A program made the translations under genes and the position numbers. A DNA stretch of 64,000 nt from Arthrobacter jiangjiafuii (GTDB taxonomy: Bacteria; Actinomycetota; Actinomycetes; Actinomycetales; Micrococcaceae): NCBI RefSeq assembly GCF_018622995.1, contig NZ_CP076022.1, positions 2,604,001 through 2,668,000 on the forward strand, read 5' to 3'. The stretch's first letter is position 1. The number at the start of each line of letters is the position of its first letter. Shown here in pieces: positions 56,775 through 64,000 of this stretch. A model generated the notes under the pieces. It did no database searches. It was not told the DNA's origin and worked only from the letters and a program-made list of their open reading frames with translations.

Positions 56775-58130
56775 TCACTTTGCACCGGTTACAGCCCACC
56801 GGCTGCGACGTCGCGACGCGACGCTGACATCGGCGAGCGCGGCGATTGCATGGCGAAGCGGCGACGCCGGCGCCGTTTCCAGCAACGCATTACCGGCCAG
56901 CAGCGCGGCGTCGACCGTGGCTGGCTCAGCGGGCAGGAACGCGGTGATTGGAGTCCCGGCCGGGCCGAAGCGGTCCCAGGCATCACGGAGCTGGCGTTCC
57001 GGCGAGCGCCCGACGGCGGAGGCCCGGACTTTGTTCAGCACCACCTTGGGCGCGGCTCCCGGCACCGCCGCGGCGAGTTCGGCCAGGGCCCGGACCAGGC
57101 GGGGCACTCCCACCGAGTCCGCCGCTCCGACGGCGTAGACGGTGTCGGCCAGCTCGAGTGCGCGCAGCGTTGCCCCGTTGCGGCGCGGCGCCATCGTATC
57201 GAAGCTGAGCTCTTCGTCTGCCTCCAGGCTGAATCCGCAATCGATGACCGTCAGGTCCGCGAGGTGCCGTGCCTGCTCCAGCACCACGCCCAATGCCGTG
57301 GGACGCAGTTCAATCCACCGGTCCGAGCGCGTGATACCGGTCAGTACCAGCAGCCGCCGGCCCTTCAGCGACACGCCCAGGGCACTGCGGAGCAGTGAGG
57401 CCTGATCCAGCAGGCCCTGGTCGGCCAGCCGGCAGGCGTGCGCCACCCCCGCAGATTCATCGAGCAGGCCAAGGCTGGCCGCCACTGATGAACCGTAGGT
57501 ATCGGCATCAATGAGCAGCACGGTCTTGCCCGCTGCCGCAGCCTCGGCGGCCAGGTTGACCGCCACTGTTGTCCGGCCCGGAGCCCCGGCCGGCCCCCAG
57601 ACCGCGCTGACTGTGCCATTGGCCCGGACGCCGTCGCCCTCCCCCGGGGCATCCTCCTGTGCGGTGCCGTCTCCTGTGGCGTCCATCCCGAGCCGGGGAT
57701 CCCCGGCGGCGGCTCCCCGCTGGGCCGTTCCGGTTCGGAGGGCACGGGCAGGGTCTGCCAGCAGCGTGGGAGTGTCCTGGCCCTGCAACTGATGGACAGC
57801 CTCGGTGATCAGGCCGGAGAGGACGTCAGCCGTTGAGCCCCTGGGTGCGTGGGCAACCTTCAGGGCGTCCAGCCGCGCTTTGGCCGCTTCCTGGTCGGCG
57901 AGGACAAGCAGGGCAACACCCGAGGCGGCGAGCCGGTCTACGAGCGCAGCGGTCACGTCTCCGGCGTCGTCGGCCAGAATCGCTGCCCGGGCGATGCCGC
58001 TCTGACAGGCGGCGATCAGCTCGGACAGCTCAGCACAGCGGCGGACCACGGTCACCGGCCCGTGCAGGCGTTCCAGGTCCTGGACGATCGTTCCGACACC
58101 GCTGCCCAGTGTCACCACCGGAATGCTCAT
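56775..58130 (-). CDS. CpaE-like MinD/ParA-family ATPase
   Basis: A 451-residue protein. An N-terminal receiver-like domain (about 1-120) is followed by a disordered linker and a SIMIBI ATPase domain whose P-loop reads WGPAGAPGRTTVAVNLA (about 182-198): the usual GKT is GRT, as in many actinobacterial CpaE-like proteins. VLLIDADTYGSS and TVIDCGFSLE are the other nucleotide elements. CpaE positions Tad/Flp pilus machinery. It overlaps the SAF-domain gene by four bases, but the main tad locus is 30 kb away. Confidence 0.85.
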   Translation of the reverse strand: MSIPVVTLGSGVGTIVQDLERLHGPVTVVRRCAELSELIAACQSGIARAAILADDAGDVTAALVDRLAASGVALLVLADQEAAKARLDALKVAHAPRGSTADVLSGLITEAVHQLQGQDTPTLLADPARALRTGTAQRGAAAGDPRLGMDATGDGTAQEDAPGEGDGVRANGTVSAVWGPAGAPGRTTVAVNLAAEAAAAGKTVLLIDADTYGSSVAASLGLLDESAGVAHACRLADQGLLDQASLLRSALGVSLKGRRLLVLTGITRSDRWIELRPTALGVVLEQARHLADLTVIDCGFSLEADEELSFDTMAPRRNGATLRALELADTVYAVGAADSVGVPRLVRALAELAAAVPGAAPKVVLNKVRASAVGRSPERQLRDAWDRFGPAGTPITAFLPAEPATVDAALLAGNALLETAPASPLRHAIAALADVSVASRRRSRWAVTGAK

Positions 58131-58774
58131 GAGCCTGCGGCCGGATTAAGGACCACTGCTATCCGGGCGCCGTTGGACTGGGCGCTGAGCAGCCCGGGAA
58201 GATCGTCATCTTCCACCAGGACGAGGATCTGGGTGGACCGGTTGGCGCCGAGTACCGATTCGTCGATGCTCAGCTCGGAGATCTCCGCTGCCGCCAGGAT
58301 CTTCCGGGGCTCTTCGAAGCCGTTGCTCTTATCCGGCATGGCCGCCCAGACATCAACCCGGGAACCGGCCCGCGTGCCGCTGGGGAGCGGGTCATCAACG
58401 CGCAGGCCAACTGGCTTCCGGTCCAGTGCGTCTGCCCTGCCCAGATCGCTGTGGGCGAGCAGTTCTCCCTCCCTCAGCGCCGAAGTGGCAACCGCGTTGG
58501 CTGGAATGCCCTCTGCTGCGCTCAGGTATGAACCCGTGACGTCACCAAGCCGCACGGGTACGACAATAAAGTCCTCGGCGGTGACGGGACTGCCCAACGG
58601 AACAGCGTCGTCGACGGCGAAGACGTCGATCCGCTGGTCGGCGGAGCCCACGAGGGCAACGACTCCGGCGGTGGATGCGAGGACCAGCATGATGCCCAGG
58701 ATCAGGCGCGGATCTTTCCAGGACGGTTTTTTCAGGCGCGGCGCGTCAGGCTGCTGGGCGGTTGTGAGACTCAT
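58127..58774 (-). CDS. SAF domain protein, CpaB/RcpC-like
   Basis: A 215-residue protein started at ATG 58774 (AGGGGGAAGA ahead). One N-terminal TM (LILGIMLVLASTAGVVALVG, about 29-48) is followed by an extracytoplasmic SAF domain (about 55-125, VFAVDDAVPLGSPVTAEDF, ANAVATSALREGELL) and a C-terminal domain (RAGSRVDVWAA). In Tad systems CpaB/RcpC guides the pilus through the envelope. It is divergent from the HTH gene with 190 bases between. Confidence 0.83.
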   Translation of the reverse strand: MSLTTAQQPDAPRLKKPSWKDPRLILGIMLVLASTAGVVALVGSADQRIDVFAVDDAVPLGSPVTAEDFIVVPVRLGDVTGSYLSAAEGIPANAVATSALREGELLAHSDLGRADALDRKPVGLRVDDPLPSGTRAGSRVDVWAAMPDKSNGFEEPRKILAAAEISELSIDESVLGANRSTQILVLVEDDDLPGLLSAQSNGARIAVVLNPAAGS

Positions 58775-58839
58775 TCTTCCCCCTGGTGGCACAACTGATC
58801 CGGAGCACAGGCGCCGGGCACGGCAAATCCCTGACATTC

Positions 58840-58898
58840 TTATCCAGAAAAACGTGAAAGCACACGGTGATTCCATGGAAACTTCAAACTGTGGATAA
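58840..58898. promoter_or_regulatory. Two DnaA-box-like sequences
   Basis: TGTGGATAA at 58890-58898 is the exact complement of the DnaA box TTATCCACA; TTATCCAGA at 58840-58848 has one mismatch and opposite orientation. Both lie in the divergent promoter region of the SAF and HTH genes. Confidence 0.4.
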
Positions 58899-58964
58899 CT
58901 TCGCCGCAGAGCGGTCTTCGATGGCAGACTGGACCCGACGTTGCGGCAACCAGTTGGAGGCATC

Positions 58965-59195
58965 ATGGGTGAGAAAAGGTTCCTGACGCTGGCGGATGTC
59001 GGCGAGGTCCTGAATATTTCGTCCTCGCAGACGTATGCCCTGGTGCGGTCCGGTGAGCTGCCTGCCATCCAAATCGGAGGCCGTGGCCAGTGGCGGGTGG
59101 AATCCCGTGTCCTGGAGGAGTTCATCACCCAGGCTTACCGGCGCTCTGCCTCACAGCGCGCCGACCTGAACGAAAGGGCAGCCGCCGAGCAGTGA
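58965..59195 (+). CDS. Excisionase/BldC-type helix-turn-helix protein
   Basis: A 76-residue DNA-binding protein; TTGGAGG precedes ATG 58965. It is essentially one winged-helix domain: FLTLADVGEVLNISSSQTYALVRSGELPAIQIGGRGQWRVE, which I cite in parts as FLTLADVGEVLNISSSQTYA and VRSGELPAIQIGGRGQWRVE. This is the MerR-related AlpA/Xis/BldC group. In the absence of any phage genes nearby it is more likely a chromosomal regulator of BldC style than an excisionase. BldC proteins bind head-to-tail direct repeats. Confidence 0.87.
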   Translation: MGEKRFLTLADVGEVLNISSSQTYALVRSGELPAIQIGGRGQWRVESRVLEEFITQAYRRSASQRADLNERAAAEQ

Positions 59196-59245
59196 CTCCG
59201 GCCGGTGCTCAGGCCATCGAGGGCGCTCAGCGCCTTGAACAGCGG

Positions 59246-59803
59246 TCAGTGCATTAAACAGATGGCAGCCACGGCGTGCAGCGGCACCGTGTAGACCGCC
59301 AGGACATTGGCCGGTCGCCTCGGTTCGCCCCGAGGCGTCACCGACAGTTCAAGGAAGTCCCTACCCACGCGGTCAATGCTGCCGTCCACCGCGGCATCGG
59401 GCTTCTGGCAGGCCGGAAACACCCGCACGGGCGACCGGTCCCGGGAGAGCCCGCGCACGGCTGAGGCCAGTCCCAGCCGCACCAGCGGTGCGGCAACCGT
59501 GGAGAAACGGTCCATTCCCTCGATGAACACCGCGTGTTCGAGTGAAACGACGGCGGACTGACGCTCCCCCTCCAGCACGACCCAGCCGCTGCCCACATGC
59601 CGGAGCTCCCCGGAAAAAACGCCCGGAAGACCGACCTGGACTTTCAGGTGCCTGCCCGTCTGGCTGCGGAGCCGGTCCGTGAGTTCCACGGCGGCAAAGT
59701 CGGTGCGGTGCCGCTCGGAGACCTCCGCTTCCTGCATGGCCAGGCTCGCTCCGGCCAGCTGCGCCTCAAGATCGGCAAAAAGGGCATCCCATCGCATCCG
59801 CAC
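59246..59803 (-). CDS. Conserved actinobacterial hypothetical protein
   Basis: A 185-residue soluble protein. It starts MRMRWDALFADLEAQLAGA, followed by a helical segment (EAEVSERHRTDFAAVELTDRL given here as EVSERHRTDFAAVELTD) and a beta-rich stretch (LKVQVGLPGVFSGELRHVGSG, given as VQVGLPGVFSGELRHVG) that looks SH3- or Sm-like. Similar proteins of this shape (RWDxLFxDLE start) occur across Micrococcales, but no function is known to me. ATG 59797 is an equally good start. It ends 50 bases from the HTH gene, convergent. Confidence 0.75.
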   Translation of the reverse strand: MRMRWDALFADLEAQLAGASLAMQEAEVSERHRTDFAAVELTDRLRSQTGRHLKVQVGLPGVFSGELRHVGSGWVVLEGERQSAVVSLEHAVFIEGMDRFSTVAAPLVRLGLASAVRGLSRDRSPVRVFPACQKPDAAVDGSIDRVGRDFLELSVTPRGEPRRPANVLAVYTVPLHAVAAICLMH

Positions 59804-59900
59804 AGGCTAACCCCTTCCCCGAGGATCAACCACTGTCACCCGCTGCAAACAACTTCATCGACCACCCTAGACAGCACCTGGCCAGGGATGTAGACAGAGC

Positions 59901-59960
59901 CCATCAAATGCAGGCGAGTCGACTCAAACTTCATCAAACCGCATCAAACTGCATCAAGTG
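59901..59960. repeat. 10-bp direct repeats in helical phase
   Basis: Successive 10-mers from 59921 read GACTCAAACT, TCATCAAACC, GCATCAAACT and GCATCAAGTG; another, CCATCAAATG, stands at 59901 in the same 10-bp register with one non-matching block between. The consensus is GCATCAAACT. The array sits in the gap between the divergent hypothetical gene and the LysM gene (60041). Confidence 0.75.
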
Positions 59961-60040
59961 AAAGACGGAAGACCAAGGAAACGGCGGTTCAATCCGTCAT
60001 CCGAAGGCCCGGAACACCACGCAGAGGAAAGGAGGCCCCG

Positions 60041-60787
60041 GTGAGAGAGATCCTGCGCGACCTGCTCACATTCACGGCCGGCGCCACGGTGGCAGCGATC
60101 CTCCTCCTGGCCGGCCTGGCTACGCAGCCGGACCCGGCCACGGTACTGCGGGGTCCGGTCTCGTCCCTCGAGGGACTTGCCGGCTTTGCGGCTTCCGCCG
60201 CCGGACTGGCGCTGGCCGCGTGGTGGGCGCTCGGGCTCCTGCTGGCCGTACTCTCAGCCGGGCTGCAGAAGGCCGGCCATGCTGCCGCGGCTGCCGCCGC
60301 CGGCGCCCTGGCTCCGGCGTTCATGAAGCGGCTTGCCACTGCCGCCCTCGGCCTGAATCTCCTGGCCGGCGTGGCCGCGCCTGCCAATGCGGCCGCGCCG
60401 CCCACACCTGCAAGCCAGCAGTCCCTGAGCCAGCCCTCGGGCAGCCAGCTGCTCCCACTGATGCAGGACGGATCAGGCGAGGCCGGCAAAGCGGCGGACG
60501 CCCCTGCCAGTCCGCATTGGAAACCCCGCCAGCCACCCACCGGCGCGAACATGCTCATTCGCCCCGGCCGGGAAGAAGCCCCTCCGGCTGGCGCCCAAGC
60601 GATCGTCCGCCCGGGCGACACCTTGTGGAGCCTGGCCGCAGAACAGCTGGGACCTCATGCAACCGATGCCCGGATCGCCGACCACTGGCCGCGGTGGTAC
60701 GAGCTGAACAGGGCTGTGATCGGAGACCGTCCCGACCTGATCTTCCCGGGCCAAGTCCTTGATGTGCCCGAGATTTCCCCGCCCTAG
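60041..60787 (+). CDS. LysM domain-containing membrane protein
   Basis: A 248-residue protein starting at GTG 60041 after AAAGGAGG. Two hydrophobic segments (TFTAGATVAAILLLAGLA, about 10-27, and GLALAAWWALGLLLAVLSAG, about 53-72) are followed by a third around 95-115, a Pro-rich linker and a C-terminal LysM module (VRPGDTLWSLAAEQLGPH, about 187-204; IFPGQVLDVP near the end). LysM binds GlcNAc chains of peptidoglycan. It resembles actinobacterial LysM proteins upstream of the Rv3235-family gene and secA. Confidence 0.88.
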   Translation: MREILRDLLTFTAGATVAAILLLAGLATQPDPATVLRGPVSSLEGLAGFAASAAGLALAAWWALGLLLAVLSAGLQKAGHAAAAAAAGALAPAFMKRLATAALGLNLLAGVAAPANAAAPPTPASQQSLSQPSGSQLLPLMQDGSGEAGKAADAPASPHWKPRQPPTGANMLIRPGREEAPPAGAQAIVRPGDTLWSLAAEQLGPHATDARIADHWPRWYELNRAVIGDRPDLIFPGQVLDVPEISPP

Positions 60788-60884
60788 TCTTCACCGTTGT
60801 CTGATATCACGCCGTCACATTCGTCCGCTATGCCTCCGCCGGCCACCCGCCGGTGGAGACGGCACTGCAGGAAAGGACAGCTCC

Positions 60885-61484
60885 ATGACCACAGTGATCA
60901 CCCTTCCGATTCCAGGAGCAGCCGAGGACTTGGCTGCGGCCTCCGGAGCCCCCCGTCCGCTGACAGTGCACCGGACCCGGAGCTCGTCAGCCGCAGCGGA
61001 AGTGGCGCCGCCTTTGACGTTCCGCCCCCGGCCTGCGCCGGAGGCGCCGACTGCCCCTGCCGCCGAATCGGGCGCGGCCGCGGATACGGGCTTCGAGCAC
61101 TGGCACAGCAACCCTGAAGACGACGCCCGCGTGAACGCCATCGCCAGGTCAGTCACCCAAGCGACGCTGGAGGTGCTCGGCGGCACCCGGCCCCTGCAGC
61201 AGCTGGCCAGATGGCTGGACCCGCCCAGCTACGAACGCCTGCAACTGCGGGCCAACCTGGTCCGCGGCAGGGAGCAGGCAGCTGCGGACCGGACCGGGAA
61301 ACCCCAGGCGCCGGTACTGCTGCACCGGCAGGTGCTGATTCGTTGCTGCCGGGTCTGCCCGGTATCGGAGGGGGTTTATGAGGCGGCAGTGGTGGCGGCC
61401 GAACAAGACAGAGTCCGCGCCGCAGCTCTTCGCGTGGAGCTGCGGCGCGGACTCTGGAAGGTGACAGCTTTGCAGATTGGCTAG
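60885..61484 (+). CDS. Rv3235 family protein (DUF6459)
   Basis: A 199-residue soluble protein. The first 80 residues are Ala/Pro-rich and likely disordered; the conserved domain (about 85-199) includes ARSVTQATLEVLGGTRPLQQ and LARWLDPPSYERLQLRA, then VLIRCCRVCPVSEGVYEAAV and ends RRGLWKVTALQIG. This is the family called Rv3235 in mycobacteria, also located close to secA1. No biochemical role is established; the RW-LDP pattern hints at a protein-binding module. It begins about 100 bases after the LysM gene and converges with secA. Confidence 0.85.
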   Translation: MTTVITLPIPGAAEDLAAASGAPRPLTVHRTRSSSAAAEVAPPLTFRPRPAPEAPTAPAAESGAAADTGFEHWHSNPEDDARVNAIARSVTQATLEVLGGTRPLQQLARWLDPPSYERLQLRANLVRGREQAAADRTGKPQAPVLLHRQVLIRCCRVCPVSEGVYEAAVVAAEQDRVRAAALRVELRRGLWKVTALQIG

Positions 61485-61520
61485 CGCGGGACCAGCGTGC
61501 ACCCGGCCAGTCTGGCCGGG

Positions 61521-64000
<2,480 letters not shown>

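Noticed and set aside
58890-58898. DnaA box as part of a replication origin
   Set aside because: Only one exact box plus one near match; no dnaA, dnaN or AT-rich unwinding region nearby.
58965-59195. Excisionase gene as a sign of a prophage or integrative element
   Set aside because: No integrase, phage gene, tRNA or att-like repeat is found around it; neighbours are conserved chromosomal genes.

Overview
The window is one contiguous stretch of a high-GC actinobacterial chromosome, most likely Arthrobacter or a close Micrococcaceae relative. It carries a WhiB-family regulator, an RsrA-type anti-sigma factor, actinobacterial ribosomal protein bL37, a 1614-residue NAD-glutamate dehydrogenase and a Tad locus of actinobacterial type. 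Several neighbourhoods match Mycobacterium tuberculosis gene order (sigH/rshA, aroA/rsgA, whiB1-pdtaS, an Rv3235-family gene beside secA). Both ends of the window cut genes: an oligopeptide ABC permease on the left and secA on the right.

Layout. 0-2.3 kb: end of a Dpp/Opp-type ABC importer. 2.4-3.7 kb: bL37 facing a SigR/RsrA thiol-stress module that has a recognisable self-type promoter and two possible translation starts. 3.9-13 kb: DoxX, AroA, RsgA, HisN, a methyltransferase, a tandem pair of fluoride channels, a GCS2 ligase and a GH13 glucosidase. 13-21 kb: small conserved genes, a UDG-like protein, tmRNA and SmpB, then M23 hydrolase-FtsX-FtsE and RF2. 21-27.3 kb: Tad pilus locus on the minus strand (cpaF, tadB, tadC, flp-like, tadE, tadE, tadG). 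It is interrupted by a lower-GC cassette of one membrane glycosyltransferase and one 53-residue membrane protein, flanked by duplicated tadE sequence.

27.4-49 kb is a cell-surface glycan region: LGFP-VanY carboxypeptidase, glycosyltransferases, two DUF2304 proteins, a GH25 lysozyme carrying a 168-bp tandem array, a flippase, the CapE/CapF/CapG route to UDP-N-acetyl-L-fucosamine with a WbuB-like transferase, a large membrane protein, a Wzm/Wzt exporter, galactofuranose genes (GlfT2-like and Glf), and an internally deleted acyltransferase/SGNH gene. Together these can supply FucNAc and galactofuranose, export a polymer, and make wall hydrolases whose LGFP repeats may bind it.

49.3-64 kb: whiB1 with a CRP-like site, histidine kinase pdtaS, the large glutamate dehydrogenase, CpaE- and CpaB-like genes away from the main tad locus, a small excisionase-type HTH protein, a LysM protein preceded by 10-bp phased direct repeats, an Rv3235-family gene and secA.

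The strongest candidates for something new are the glycosyltransferase cassette inside the tad operon, the recently homogenised GH25 repeat array, the phased repeats near 59.9 kb, and the two-isoform SigR arrangement.
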